A DNA stretch of 64,000 bases from G965229605 sp965229605 (GTDB lineage: Bacteria; Pseudomonadota; Alphaproteobacteria; CBDDJK01). Every line of letters starts with the position of its first letter. Position 1 is the stretch's first letter. Both the position numbers and the translations under genes were made by a program. Positions 34,380-43,625 of the stretch are shown one piece after another. The stretch lies in contig OZ245892.1 in NCBI GenBank assembly GCA_965229605.1, positions 248,001 through 312,000 on the forward strand, written 5' to 3'. A model generated the notes under the pieces. The model was given only the letters and a program-made list of their open reading frames with translations. It did not search any database and was not told the DNA's origin.

Positions 34380-35574
34380 CAGGGGAATCGCATTAGAAAA
34401 ATTTGACAAATGACTTCGGATGGATTCTGAGGGTTCCATAACAACATGGAGCCTTACTATGCCAACCTTACAAAGTTATTTCAATGGTTTGGATGATCCG
34501 CGCACAGGCAACGCCAAGCGTCACAAGTTCAGTGATTTGATGACGATTAGTCTTCTTTGTGCTCTTTGTGGTGGCGAAACAGCGGTTGATATGGCTGATT
34601 TTTGCGTTGCTAAAGAGGATTTTCTTCGCCAGTATCTTGAATTGCCGGGCGGTTTGCCCTGCCATGACACATTTTCGCGCCTGTTTCGTATGATCAAGCC
34701 GGACGCTTTTGGAGTTCTGTTCAACAAATTCCGCGAGGACTTTGCGCAAGCACGCGATGAGATAAAAGCTATCGCGATGGATGGGAAAGAGATCCGCCGT
34801 GCCTTTGACAAAGCTTCTGAGCAGTCTGGCGTAAACATGGTGACAGCCTTTGCTCATGGTGCAAGGCTTTCACTTGGCATTGCTCAAGGCCAGCGCGGCG
34901 GGAGTGAGATTTTCTCCTTGCGTGAGCTTGTCAGCAAGCTGGAACTCAAAGGCATGATGATCACCGCTGATGCCCTTCATTGCCAGCGAGAAACCTGTAA
35001 ACTTCTGGTGGAAGAGGGCGCGGATTATTGCCTTCAGCTTAAAGGCAACCAAAGGGATATGAAGCAGGATATCATGGCTTTTGTTGCTGATCATGGCACT
35101 GATATTGTTGATAGATTTAAGACAGTTGATGGAGATCACGGGCGCATTGAGACAAGGTCGTATGAAGTCTATGACATACCGCAATATCTTCACGACATGC
35201 ATCAATGGCCACATCTGAAAGCCTTTGTTCATGTTGCGACCAATCGTGAGAAAGACGGCAAAATCAGCCAGTCTGAACGGCTATATCTGTTATCAAAGCA
35301 GTTATCGGCCGAAGAAGCAGAAAAGATAATCCGAGGGCACTGGCAGATTGAAAATAACCTGCACTGGACACTGGATATGGTGATGAACGAGGATCAACAC
35401 CGCGCCAGGAAAGACCATGCCCCCGTCAATTTTGCTGCTCTCAGGCGCATCGCACTCAACATTATCAAGTGCAACAAGGAAAAGGGCTCTAACCGTGTCA
35501 AATTCAAACGCGCGGGATGGAGTGATCGCTTCCTCGCGTCACTGCTACAAGATTTTTGAAATGCGATTGCCCTG
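34380..35574 (+). mobile_element. ISAs1-family insertion sequence, complete
   Basis: 1195-bp element. The left end CAGGGGAATCGCATT (34380-34394) and the right end (complement of 35560-35574, CAGGGCAATCGCATT) are near-perfect terminal inverted repeats, and similarity continues inward. It is flanked by the identical 9-mer CGCAAAAGA (34371-34379 and 35575-35583), the target-site duplication. Intact ends, duplication and transposase suggest a recent insertion between ygfA and rpmH. Confidence 0.95.
34459..35559 (+). CDS. ISAs1-family transposase
   Basis: 366 residues. The N-terminal DDE_Tnp_1-associated domain begins 'MPTLQSYFNGLDDPRTGNAK'. The DDE catalytic triad is visible as Asp in 'IAMDGKEIRR', Asp in 'MITADALHCQRE' and Glu in 'GHWQIENNLHWTLDM'. 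The start at 34459 is preferred over the ATG at 34420 because GGAG lies eight bases upstream and ISAs1 transposases begin at this point. Ends 15 bases before the right tip of the element. Full length, so probably active. Confidence 0.95.
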   Translation: MPTLQSYFNGLDDPRTGNAKRHKFSDLMTISLLCALCGGETAVDMADFCVAKEDFLRQYLELPGGLPCHDTFSRLFRMIKPDAFGVLFNKFREDFAQARDEIKAIAMDGKEIRRAFDKASEQSGVNMVTAFAHGARLSLGIAQGQRGGSEIFSLRELVSKLELKGMMITADALHCQRETCKLLVEEGADYCLQLKGNQRDMKQDIMAFVADHGTDIVDRFKTVDGDHGRIETRSYEVYDIPQYLHDMHQWPHLKAFVHVATNREKDGKISQSERLYLLSKQLSAEEAEKIIRGHWQIENNLHWTLDMVMNEDQHRARKDHAPVNFAALRRIALNIIKCNKEKGSNRVKFKRAGWSDRFLASLLQDF

Positions 35575-35584
35575 CGCAAAAGAA

Positions 35585-35613
35585 TTGACTTCACCTTGCG
35601 AGGGCAGTAAACG
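35585..35613 (+). promoter_or_regulatory. possible rpmH promoter beside the IS target duplication
   Basis: TTGACT (35585-35590), 17 bases, TAAACG (35608-35613). The -35 is good and the -10 poor. It starts two bases after the IS target duplication, so the insertion left this promoter intact but replaced whatever lay upstream. Confidence 0.4.
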
Positions 35614-35616
35614 CCT

Positions 35617-35633
35617 ATGGGTCCTGCCCCTAA
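35617..35633. repeat. solo right end of the CTAG-type MITE family
   Basis: The complement reads TTAGGGGCAGGACCCAT, identical over 16 bases to the right terminal repeat of the 277-bp element at 48739-49015. No second end is found nearby, so it is a relic in the rpmH leader. Confidence 0.6.
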
Positions 35634-35639
35634 CCAGCA

Positions 35640-35679
35640 CAGGTCTCACGCAACATAAACAGGGCTCACGCAGCGTAAA
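35640..35679. repeat. 20-bp tandem duplication in the rpmH leader
   Basis: Units 35640-35659 and 35660-35679 agree at 17 of 20 positions. They lie in the untranslated leader 26 bases before the rpmH start. Confidence 0.7.
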
Positions 35680-35704
35680 GTAAGCAAGATTTCAGGAGTT
35701 TTCA

Positions 35705-35839
35705 ATGAAAAGAACATTTCAACCAAGTCGGCTGGTGCGCAAGCGTCGTCACGGGTTTCGCAGCCGGATGTCTACCCGTGCCGGGCGGCGTGTATTGGCC
35801 CAGCGGCGCGCCAGAGGCCGTAAGCAGCTTAGTGCTTGA
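35705..35839 (+). CDS. rpmH: ribosomal protein bL34
   Basis: 44-residue basic protein starting MKRTFQPSRLVRKRRHGFRS, the nearly invariant bL34 sequence, with 'GRRVLAQRRARGRKQLSA' at the end. It is part of the large ribosomal subunit. CAGGAG lies eight bases upstream of the ATG. First gene of the conserved rpmH-rnpA-yidC-engB cluster. Confidence 0.98.
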   Translation: MKRTFQPSRLVRKRRHGFRSRMSTRAGRRVLAQRRARGRKQLSA

Positions 35840-35858
35840 TGCATGTGGAGGCTGTCCA

Positions 35859-36236
35859 ATGCTTCCACGCCTGAAAAAACGCCATGAATTTGTGCGGGCC
35901 AGCCGTTCCCCTGTGGGCGGCGGGCGTCCGGGGCTGGTGGTCAAGGCAGTTGCCAATCGCTTTAACGCGCCATCCATCCGGGTCGGCTTCACAGCCAGCC
36001 GCAAAGTCGGGGGGGCGGTTGCCCGCAACCGGGCCAAACGGCGGCTGCGCGCTCTGGCGGAGGAACTTTTGCCAAGCCTCGCCCTGCCCGGATATGATTA
36101 TGTGCTGATTGCCCGCTCAACCACGCCAACCCGCGCTTATAATGACTTGCGTTCCGACCTTGCCGGTATTTTGCGGCGCGTGCGCAAAGACATTCATGAA
36201 CAGAATATTCAAGATACCGGACCCTCCAACGGATAA
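35859..36236 (+). CDS. rnpA: ribonuclease P protein component
   Basis: 125 residues. The start MLPRLKKRHEF at 35859 is the standard RnpA N-terminus and has GGAGG upstream; the frame is open from 35778 but inside rpmH. The family RNR motif is 'VARNRAKRRLRALA', preceded by 'VGFTASRKVGGAV'. It helps the RNase P RNA bind and cleave pre-tRNA 5' leaders. Its stop overlaps the first possible yidC start (TAATG). The yidD gene that often lies between rnpA and yidC is missing here. Confidence 0.95.
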   Translation: MLPRLKKRHEFVRASRSPVGGGRPGLVVKAVANRFNAPSIRVGFTASRKVGGAVARNRAKRRLRALAEELLPSLALPGYDYVLIARSTTPTRAYNDLRSDLAGILRRVRKDIHEQNIQDTGPSNG

Positions 36237-38308
36237 TGACCCCCATGGATAGTGATCACAGCAAAAATATGATCCTCGCCGTTGTCCTGTCGATTGTCAT
36301 TATCATGGGCTGGCAGGTGGTTGATAATTATCGTCTAAACGGCGATTTCACGGATTTTTCGCGCCCGATTGGTCCTGAAAGGGTTCAGCAGGATGCGCAG
36401 ACAGACGGGGAAGCACACGAAAATCTGCTGCCAACACCTCTTCCGACAGACGGGAGCTTTCAAGGCAGCCAGAACCCGGCACAAGCCAGCGGACAAGTCA
36501 CCGAACAGGGCATGTTGCTTGGGCAGGATGCCCGCGGCCGTGCGCTGGAACTCTCGCCGCGTGTGCTGATTGAAACCCCGCGGCTGAGTGGCTCGCTCGC
36601 CCTGACCGGGGCGCGGCTTGATGATCTGACCATGAAAGATTATCAGACCGACCTTGACCCGGAAAGCCCGCTTGTCTCCCTGCTCCATCCAAGCCGGATG
36701 GTCGGGGGCTATTTTGCCGAATTTGGCTGGGTCGCCAGTTCTGGTATATCACTCACCCTGCCCGATGCCGAAACCCTGTGGCAGGCTGATCGTGATGTTC
36801 TGGCCCCCGGCTCCCCCGTGACATTGCGCTGGACTAATCCCGAAAATGTCACCTTCAACCTCATCTTCGATGTGGATGCCAATTTCTTATTTACCGTGAC
36901 ACAAAATATCTCTGGCCTGCCCTCGCAGATTGCCAATGCCGGAGGGCTTTATAATTACGGGCGAATCTTCCGCGATGGCACCCCAAATGATATTTCAAGC
37001 CTGTATATTCTCCATGAAGGGCTGATCGGGGTGCTGAATGACGGGCTGGAGGAAATAGACTACGATGATCTCAACGAATCCGACAGCCGGATGATCCGCT
37101 TTGCCGAAACCACCGGCTGGCTGGGGATCACCGATAAATACTGGCTCACCGCTCTATCGCCTGCCAGCCGGATTGATCAGGGCGCAGAAGATGTTCTGGT
37201 GCAACAACCCTTTCAAGCCTCTATGCAAGCAAGGCCGCGCAACCAGGCTCCCGTCTTTATGCAGGACCTCCCCGTCAATATAACCCCCGACTTTGGCTAT
37301 CAAACCGATGTTCTGTCCCCATTTCCCGTCTCTTCCGGTGGCAACGGGCAAGCCGCTATTCATCTCTTTGCCGGAGCCAAACAGACCCTGCTGCTCGATC
37401 AATACGAACAGACCTTCAATATCGGACAGTTCGATCTGGCCGTCGATTTCGGCTGGTTCTATTTCCTGACCAAGCCTATTTTTTATGCCCTCCATTGGCT
37501 CAACGGATTCCTCGGCAATTTCGGACTGGCCATTCTGGCTCTGACCGTCTTTGTCAAAGCCCTGCTGTTCCCGCTGGCCAATAAATCATACCATTCAATG
37601 AGCAAAATGAAGCTGCTCCAGCCCAAAATGATGGAACTGCGCGAAAAATTTGGCGATGACAAGATGAAACTCAATCAGGCCATGATGGAGCTGTATAAAA
37701 CCGAAAAGGTCAATCCTCTGTCCGGTTGTCTGCCTATCCTTATCCAGATTCCGGTCTTCTTTTCGCTCTATAAAGTCCTCTATATCACCATCGAAATGCG
37801 CCATGCCCCCTTCTTTGGCTGGATTCATGACCTTTCTGCCCCCGACCCGCTTGGCATGCTCACCCTGTTTGGCCTTATCCCCTGGGATGTTCCGCAGATT
37901 TTGGCGATCATCAATATCGGTATCTGGCCCATACTGATGGGGCTGTCGATGTGGCTGCAAATGCGCCTCAATCCAACTCCTGCCGACCCGATCCAGCAAA
38001 AGATTTTCACCTTCATGCCCCTGATCTTCACCTTTATGCTGGCCCCCTTTGCCGCCGGGCTGGTGATTTACTGGACCTGGAACAATACGCTTTCCATCAT
38101 CCAGCAATATATCATCATGCGCCGCATGGGGGTGCCGATTGGCGGCAGTGCCGAGGCTCCAGCCCAAACCCCGAAAGAAGCTCCTTCAAAAGAAAATGCT
38201 TCAAAAAATACCGCTGAGCCCAAGCCGGGTCCTTCTTATGGCGCGGTGAAAAAGCCAAAAGCAAAGGGACGGAAACCCGCCGGCTCCTCCAGGGCAAAAC
38301 GTAAATGA
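36236..38308 (+). CDS. yidC: membrane protein insertase YidC
   Basis: 690 residues. First helix at ~13-32 ('MILAVVLSIVIIMGWQVV'), a large periplasmic domain (~60-410), then the conserved five-helix core from 'FYFLTKPIFYALHWLNGF' onward, containing 'LFPLANKSYHSMSKMKLLQP' and 'PLSGCLPILIQIPVFFSLYK'. It inserts inner-membrane proteins alone or with Sec. The C-terminus is a basic Lys/Arg tail that could touch the ribosome. Longer than E. coli YidC mainly in the periplasmic part and in the tail. The alternative start is ATG at 36245. The stop overlaps the engB start. Confidence 0.95.
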   Translation: MTPMDSDHSKNMILAVVLSIVIIMGWQVVDNYRLNGDFTDFSRPIGPERVQQDAQTDGEAHENLLPTPLPTDGSFQGSQNPAQASGQVTEQGMLLGQDARGRALELSPRVLIETPRLSGSLALTGARLDDLTMKDYQTDLDPESPLVSLLHPSRMVGGYFAEFGWVASSGISLTLPDAETLWQADRDVLAPGSPVTLRWTNPENVTFNLIFDVDANFLFTVTQNISGLPSQIANAGGLYNYGRIFRDGTPNDISSLYILHEGLIGVLNDGLEEIDYDDLNESDSRMIRFAETTGWLGITDKYWLTALSPASRIDQGAEDVLVQQPFQASMQARPRNQAPVFMQDLPVNITPDFGYQTDVLSPFPVSSGGNGQAAIHLFAGAKQTLLLDQYEQTFNIGQFDLAVDFGWFYFLTKPIFYALHWLNGFLGNFGLAILALTVFVKALLFPLANKSYHSMSKMKLLQPKMMELREKFGDDKMKLNQAMMELYKTEKVNPLSGCLPILIQIPVFFSLYKVLYITIEMRHAPFFGWIHDLSAPDPLGMLTLFGLIPWDVPQILAIINIGIWPILMGLSMWLQMRLNPTPADPIQQKIFTFMPLIFTFMLAPFAAGLVIYWTWNNTLSIIQQYIIMRRMGVPIGGSAEAPAQTPKEAPSKENASKNTAEPKPGPSYGAVKKPKAKGRKPAGSSRAKRK

Positions 38309-38922
38309 AACAGTCTGTGCGGCTGTTTGCTCATCCGCCAAAATTTCTGCGCGAAGTCCAGAATATTCAGGACTTACCAACCGAAGAACGGGTTGAAATC
38401 GCCTTTGCCGGACGCTCCAATGTCGGCAAATCAAGCCTGCTGAATGCTCTGTTTAACCGCCGTGACCTCGCCCGCACCAGCCGCGAACCCGGGCGAACCC
38501 GTGGCCTTAATTTTTATGATTTTCAATATAAAAACAGCTATCTGGTTGATATGCCCGGCTATGGCTATGCGCGGGTATCCTATCAGCAGACACAAATCTG
38601 GAAAACCTTGATCGCCGACTATTTGCGCGGAAGGGTCGGGCTTGCCCGGGTCCTTTTATTGATTGACGCTCGCCACGGGCTGAAAGATAACGACCTGACA
38701 TTTATTGATCTGCTCCATCAATGCGGAGTCAGTGCTCGCCTTGTGCTCACAAAATCCGACAAGCTAAAACAATCCGACCCGATTGTCCGGGAGACAAGCA
38801 CGCAAATTAAAAAGTTTGCCTGTGTCTTGCCGGAACCTCTTTTAACCAGCGCACGCAGTGGCATGGGCCTTGATGACCTGAAAGAGGATATCGCCAGCTT
38901 GCTTGCCGCCCATTCCAACTGA
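38305..38922 (+). CDS. engB: ribosome biogenesis GTP-binding protein EngB/YihA
   Basis: 205-residue GTPase needed for 50S assembly. G1 'AFAGRSNVGKSSLLNALFN', G3 'DMPGYGYARV', G4 'LTKSDKLK' and G5 'TSARSGMGL' are all present, and the second-switch region 'TSREPGRTRGLNFY' is typical. Four-base overlap with yidC. In many alphaproteobacteria argB follows; here nadK does. Confidence 0.95.
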   Translation: MKQSVRLFAHPPKFLREVQNIQDLPTEERVEIAFAGRSNVGKSSLLNALFNRRDLARTSREPGRTRGLNFYDFQYKNSYLVDMPGYGYARVSYQQTQIWKTLIADYLRGRVGLARVLLLIDARHGLKDNDLTFIDLLHQCGVSARLVLTKSDKLKQSDPIVRETSTQIKKFACVLPEPLLTSARSGMGLDDLKEDIASLLAAHSN

Positions 38923-38938
38923 CATCTTCGTGTTTGTC

Positions 38939-38988
38939 TATCGCGTAAAACTATTCTTGCTTTCGCAAGAGGCCAGATTTACACGATA
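38939..38988. promoter_or_regulatory. long inverted repeat upstream of nadK
   Basis: TATCGCGTAAA (38939-38949) pairs with TTTACACGATA (38978-38988) at 10 of 11 positions, and an inner hairpin CTTGC-TTTC-GCAAG lies at 38956-38969. No T tract follows. It lies in the gap before nadK and could be an operator or an mRNA element. Confidence 0.35.
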
Positions 38989-39019
38989 AAGGAACGAATT
39001 TTCTTAAAGAGCGAAAAAT

Positions 39020-39823
39020 ATGTCCTCGGGTCAAAAACGATTATGTTTTCTTGCGGCTGAAACAGATGAAGCCCTGCATGCTTGCGAACGGTTGCAAGCC
39101 CGCTATGCTTCTGTTGATACCCCCGAACAAGCCGATATTGTGATTGCGCTGGGCGGCGATGGCTTTATGCTGAAAGTTCTGCGTGAGCAACATGCCCGCC
39201 ATGAAGCAGATCGCCGCCCGGTGTACGGAATGAATTGTGGGACGGTCGGTTTTTTGATGAATCGCTTTTTGACATCGGGCCTGCATCAACGGTTAAAAGC
39301 AGCAACCGCGCTTGACCTCTATCCGCTGGAAATGCAGGCAACACATGCCGGACCCGATGAACAAGCGCAAAAGGATATAGATATTGCCTTTAATGAAGTC
39401 TCGCTCTTTCGCCAGACCCGCCAGACTGCCAAAATTGATATTCTGGTTGACGGGGTTGAACGGCTTTCAAACCTTGTCTGCGACGGTATTCTGGCGGCAA
39501 CACCTGCCGGAAGTACAGCCTATAATCTATCCGCCCATGGCCCGATTATTCCTGTCGGCATGCCGATGATTGCGGTGACTCCGATCAGCCCTTTTCGTCC
39601 ACGGCGGTGGCGCGGGGCTTTGTTATCCGCAGAAGCCTGTATTGAATTTCGTGTGCGTAACCCGGAAAAACGACCCGTTAGCGCAGTTGCCGATAATAAC
39701 GAATACCGTAATGTAACAAAGGTGGAAATCCGACAAGCTGCCTCACATCCTGTGCGGATGCTCTATGACCCCGAACATAACCTTGAAGAACGGATTTTGC
39801 GTGAACAATTTGCTGTTGGATAG
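39020..39823 (+). CDS. nadK: NAD kinase
   Basis: 267 residues. It phosphorylates NAD to NADP. Signature 'VIALGGDGFMLKVLRE' (GGDG), then 'YGMNCGTVGFLMN', 'VCDGILAATPAGSTAYNLSA' and 'PISPFRPRRWRG'. 'AVADNNEYRNV' near the end is the conserved Asp-containing region. Length and start typical for proteobacterial NadK. It stands alone between engB and the acyl-CoA synthetase. Confidence 0.95.
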   Translation: MSSGQKRLCFLAAETDEALHACERLQARYASVDTPEQADIVIALGGDGFMLKVLREQHARHEADRRPVYGMNCGTVGFLMNRFLTSGLHQRLKAATALDLYPLEMQATHAGPDEQAQKDIDIAFNEVSLFRQTRQTAKIDILVDGVERLSNLVCDGILAATPAGSTAYNLSAHGPIIPVGMPMIAVTPISPFRPRRWRGALLSAEACIEFRVRNPEKRPVSAVADNNEYRNVTKVEIRQAASHPVRMLYDPEHNLEERILREQFAVG

Positions 39824-39847
39824 ATTAAATCTATCCTTATTATGTCC

Positions 39848-39865
39848 TGTATATCTTGTATATCT
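39848..39865. repeat. 9-bp tandem duplication before the acyl-CoA synthetase
   Basis: TGTATATCT twice in a row, ending two bases before the GGGAGG ribosome-binding site of the gene at 39880. Confidence 0.65.
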
Positions 39866-39879
39866 TGGGAGGAAAAATC

Positions 39880-41535
39880 ATGTCTTTTGACGATCTGGCT
39901 ACACCAATGGCTGCCAATTATGTCCCGCTATCCCCGGTGTCGTTTCTGGCCCGCGCAGCGCGTATTTATCCAGACAAGACAGCCGTCATCTATGGCGCAG
40001 AACGCACCACCTATAAGGTCCTTTATGACCGGTGTCGGCAACTGGCCTCGGCCCTGTCAGCAAAAGGCATTAAAAAGGGTGATGTTGTCTCGGTCATGGC
40101 TCCGAATGTCCCGGCCTTGCTTGAAGCCCATTACGGGGTCTTGATGATCGGCGCGGTATTAAATGCGATCAATACCCGCCTTGATGGCGATACGGTTGGC
40201 TATATTCTGGAGCATGCTGAAGCCAAAATCTTTATCGCCGATAATATGCATGGCGATGTTGTGAAAGCAGCTCTTTCAGGGGTGAAAAATCCGCCTGAAC
40301 TGATCCGGATTGATGACCCGGCCGAGCCTGATTTAGCCCCCCTTGCCGATCTGGATTATGAAAGTTTTATCAAAAGCGGGGACCCTGATTTTGTCTATCA
40401 TCTGCCAGAAAACGAATGGCAGGCGATTTCATTAAATTATACCTCAGGCACCACCGGTCGCCCAAAAGGCGTGGTCTATCACAGCCGCGGGGCCTATTTG
40501 AATGCACTCAGCAATCTGATCACCTTCGGGCTTGACCGGGACAGTGTCTATTTATGGACGCTGCCGATGTTTCATTGCAATGGCTGGTGCTATCCCTGGG
40601 CGGTGGTGGCTGCCGGAGCCACGCATGTGTGTTTGCGCAAGCCGGAGCCTGCACCTATTTTTAAAGCCATAGGCACCCACCATGTAACGCATATGTGCGG
40701 GGCCCCGATTGTGATGAATATGCTGGTTCATGCGCCTGCTGCGGACAAGGAGCCGATTGCCGGTCTTGCTCATAAGGTTGAGTTTGCAACGGGTGGAGCC
40801 GCCCCGCCTTCTGCGGTTATTTCGGCGATGGAGAATATGAGCTTCAATTTAACCCATGTTTATGGCATGACCGAGTGCTATGGGCCTGCGACTTTCTGTG
40901 CGCCGCAAACAGCGTGGGATGTGCTTGATCCTTCGAAGCGGGCAGAGAAGATGGCCCGTCAGGGGGTTCAGATGGTAGCCTTGGAGGATGTGCGGGTTTT
41001 TGATGAGTATCAGGATTCTGCCACGGCCCGGAAGAGTGGTTTGCGGGATGTCCCGGCGGATGCGCAGACTTTGGGGATGCTGGCGGTGAAAGGTAATATT
41101 GTCATGGCGGGTTATTACAAGAACCCGGAAGCGACAGAGGAAGCGCTGGGGTCGGGTTATTTGATTACGGGAGATTTGGCGGTGACTCATCCCGACAGCT
41201 ATGTCGAGATCAAGGACCGGGCCAAAGATATTATCATATCGGGAGGCGAAAATATCTCCAGTCTGGAAATTGAAGAGACCTTGTATAAACATCCGATGAT
41301 CATGGAGGCGGCGGTTGTTGCGGCACCGGATGAACAATGGGGAGAAATTCCCTGTGCTTTTGTAACACCGCGTCCTGATTCTGTTGACCAGATTTCTGAA
41401 GCGCAGGTCATTGAGTTCTGTAAGGAAAATATGGCCCGCTTCAAGGCCCCAAAGCGGGTTATTTTTGGTCCCTTGCCGAAAACGCCGACTGGAAAAATTC
41501 AAAAGTTTCTTCTGCGAGATCAGGTGAAGGCCTGA
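39880..41535 (+). CDS. acyl-CoA synthetase (AMP-forming), short/medium-chain type
   Basis: 551 residues of the ANL superfamily. Core motifs are 'NYTSGTTGRPKGVVYHSRGA' (P-loop), 'THVYGMTECYGPA', 'YLITGDLAV' and the C-terminal 'PKTPTGKIQKFLLRDQ' with the catalytic Lys. N-terminal 'NYVPLSPVSFLARAARIYPD' resembles plant peroxisomal acyl-activating enzymes of the AAE/benzoate-butyrate-CoA ligase group, pointing to a short- or medium-chain or aromatic acid. The start 39880 has GGAGG seven bases upstream; the longer frame from 39856 would contain that site as coding. Its stop overlaps the lolC/E start. Confidence 0.9.
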   Translation: MSFDDLATPMAANYVPLSPVSFLARAARIYPDKTAVIYGAERTTYKVLYDRCRQLASALSAKGIKKGDVVSVMAPNVPALLEAHYGVLMIGAVLNAINTRLDGDTVGYILEHAEAKIFIADNMHGDVVKAALSGVKNPPELIRIDDPAEPDLAPLADLDYESFIKSGDPDFVYHLPENEWQAISLNYTSGTTGRPKGVVYHSRGAYLNALSNLITFGLDRDSVYLWTLPMFHCNGWCYPWAVVAAGATHVCLRKPEPAPIFKAIGTHHVTHMCGAPIVMNMLVHAPAADKEPIAGLAHKVEFATGGAAPPSAVISAMENMSFNLTHVYGMTECYGPATFCAPQTAWDVLDPSKRAEKMARQGVQMVALEDVRVFDEYQDSATARKSGLRDVPADAQTLGMLAVKGNIVMAGYYKNPEATEEALGSGYLITGDLAVTHPDSYVEIKDRAKDIIISGGENISSLEIEETLYKHPMIMEAAVVAAPDEQWGEIPCAFVTPRPDSVDQISEAQVIEFCKENMARFKAPKRVIFGPLPKTPTGKIQKFLLRDQVKA

Positions 41536-42785
41536 TGGGAAAGCTGGAATGGTGGATTGCCTTGCGCTATTTGCGGGCGCGTCGGCGGGAAGGATTTATT
41601 TCTATCGTTGCCTGGTTTTCGCTTTTGGGCATTTTGCTTGGTGTCGCCACCCTGATTGTTGTTTTATCGGTGATGAATGGCTTTCGGGCTGAACTGCTGG
41701 CCCGGGTGATTGGAATCAATGGCCATGTGGTGGTGAGCTCGGTATTTTCTCCGCGGATTGATGACCCGGCTATTCTTTTAGACACTCTTCAATCACGGCC
41801 TGACATCGTCAGTGCTGCGCCTTTGATTCAAGGCCAGGCCCTTGCCAGTTCTGCGCTGGCTGCCAGCGGGGCTTTGGTGCGCGGGATGCGGGCAGAGGAT
41901 TTGAAGAATCGGCCGCTCTTGCTAGACAGTTTACGCGCAGGAGATCAGGCCATCGCTGCATTTTCCCAGGATAAAGGCATTATTCTGGGCGAAAGGCTGG
42001 CCCGGCGGCTTGGCCTGTTTGCCGGGGACAGGCTAAAGCTGATTGCGCCAACGGCTGATGCAACGGTGTTTGGCTCCTTGCCACGGGCCAGGACCTTTCG
42101 GGTGATCGATACGCTGGAACTGGGCATGTATGAATATGACAATAGTCTGGTTCTGATGCCTATGGCGGCGGCGCAGGATTTCTTTGATGCAGGTGATGCG
42201 GTGGATGTCATTGAAGTGATTGGCAAAGACCCGGAAGAAGCAAACAGGCTGGCCCTTATGCTTAATCGCCAGCTTTCGGGACAAGCAAATGCGGTCTCCT
42301 GGCAGCAGGTCAATGCCAGCTTCTTCACCGCCTTGCAGGTCGAGCGCAATGTGATGTTTCTTATCCTCACCCTGATTATTCTGGTTGCAGCCTTTAATAT
42401 TGTGTCCTCCCAAATCATGCTGGTTAAAGAAAAAGCCTCCGGTGTTGCAATTCTACGCAGCATGGGGGCTTCGCAAGGCCTGATCTTGCGGATTTTCATG
42501 GTGACCGGCAGTGCGGTTGGCGTGATCGGGGCTATGCTGGGGCTGGCGGTTGGCCTGTTGCTGACCAATAATCTTGAACTCGTGCGCAAGCTGGTTGAAT
42601 CGCTTGCCAATGTTGATGTTTTTTCGCCTGAAATCTATTTCCTGTCAAAACTGCCCAGCCGTATTGATTCGGGCGAGGTCCTGAGTGTGGTCGCCATGGC
42701 TATCGGCTTGAGTTTGCTTGCGGCAATCTATCCAGCCTGGCGGGCTGCACGCCTCGATCCCGTAGAGATTTTGCGCTATGGATAA
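41535..42785 (+). CDS. lolC: lipoprotein-releasing ABC transporter permease (LolC/LolE family)
   Basis: 416 residues with four membrane helices: one at the N-terminus ('FSLLGILLGVATLIVVLSVM') and three after a large periplasmic loop (~45-270). The N-terminus 'WWIALRYLRARRREGFISIV' and 'MNGFRAELLARVIGINGHV' are hallmarks of Lol permeases. Together with LolD it removes mature lipoproteins from the inner membrane and hands them to LolA. A single C/E-type permease is usual for alphaproteobacteria. Overlaps lolD by eight bases. Confidence 0.92.
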   Translation: MGKLEWWIALRYLRARRREGFISIVAWFSLLGILLGVATLIVVLSVMNGFRAELLARVIGINGHVVVSSVFSPRIDDPAILLDTLQSRPDIVSAAPLIQGQALASSALAASGALVRGMRAEDLKNRPLLLDSLRAGDQAIAAFSQDKGIILGERLARRLGLFAGDRLKLIAPTADATVFGSLPRARTFRVIDTLELGMYEYDNSLVLMPMAAAQDFFDAGDAVDVIEVIGKDPEEANRLALMLNRQLSGQANAVSWQQVNASFFTALQVERNVMFLILTLIILVAAFNIVSSQIMLVKEKASGVAILRSMGASQGLILRIFMVTGSAVGVIGAMLGLAVGLLLTNNLELVRKLVESLANVDVFSPEIYFLSKLPSRIDSGEVLSVVAMAIGLSLLAAIYPAWRAARLDPVEILRYG

Positions 42786-43524
42786 TTCTGATCTGGGCCC
42801 GGTGGCTGCACTCACGCTTGAAGAGGTGAGTCACGGTTACCGTGATTTTTCTGTGTTGAACGGGGCCAGTCTTGCCTTGCAGGCGGGCGAGCTTGCGGCT
42901 TTGACCGCACCAAGCGGGGCCGGGAAGTCAACGCTTTTACATATCGCCGGGCTGCTGGAACGGCCAAAATCCGGGCGGGTTTTTATTGGCAAGGACTGTG
43001 GGTGGGACCAGGCTATTTCAGATAGTCCAAAAATAGGCCAATTTAAAAAAGACCCGGCAAATGGATTGGGCGGCTCTCAATTACGGACAGAATTGCGCCG
43101 CCATGCCCTTGGCTTTGTCTTTCAGTTTCATTATCTCTTGCCGGAATTTACGGCTTTGGAAAATATTGTTCTCTCCTTGCGCCTGGCAGGGATGCCAAAA
43201 AGGGAAGCGCGTATGCGCGCTGATTCGCTGCTGGAGCGGGTCGGGCTGCAAAAACGTGCGGGCCATCTGCCGGCTGAACTTTCTGGCGGAGAACAGCAAC
43301 GGATTGCGGTTGCCCGTGCGCTGGCCAATCAACCGAAACTTTTGCTGGCTGATGAGCCGACCGGCAATCTTGACCCGGATACGGCACAGTCTGTTTTTGC
43401 GCTTTTGCTTGAACTGACGCGCGAGCAAGGGGCAGCGGCACTGGTTGTCACCCATGCCGAGGCCTTGGCTGATAAATGCGACCGCCGGTTTTATCTGAAG
43501 CAAGGACAGATTCATCCGGCTTGA
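42778..43524 (+). CDS. lolD: lipoprotein-releasing ABC transporter ATPase
   Basis: 248 residues. Walker A 'APSGAGKSTLLHIAGLLE', signature 'LSGGEQQRIAVARAL', Walker B 'LLLADEPTGNLD' and switch His in 'ALVVTHAEALA'. The 'GFVFQFHYLLPEFTALEN' Q-loop region is typical for LolD. A ~20-residue insert with no family counterpart appears after the first strand pair (around residues 70-95), which is unusual but keeps the frame. Energy source for the LolC/E permease it overlaps. Confidence 0.93.
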   Translation: MDNSDLGPVAALTLEEVSHGYRDFSVLNGASLALQAGELAALTAPSGAGKSTLLHIAGLLERPKSGRVFIGKDCGWDQAISDSPKIGQFKKDPANGLGGSQLRTELRRHALGFVFQFHYLLPEFTALENIVLSLRLAGMPKREARMRADSLLERVGLQKRAGHLPAELSGGEQQRIAVARALANQPKLLLADEPTGNLDPDTAQSVFALLLELTREQGAAALVVTHAEALADKCDRRFYLKQGQIHPA

Positions 43525-43625
43525 GCTTGCTGTATGTGATCAGCGGTTTGCTTTCTTTTGAAATTCTGCTATAGGCCGCCGCATTGCTGATCTGTTCAGG
43601 CATAAAGATTGCGTTGCCTAAACAT

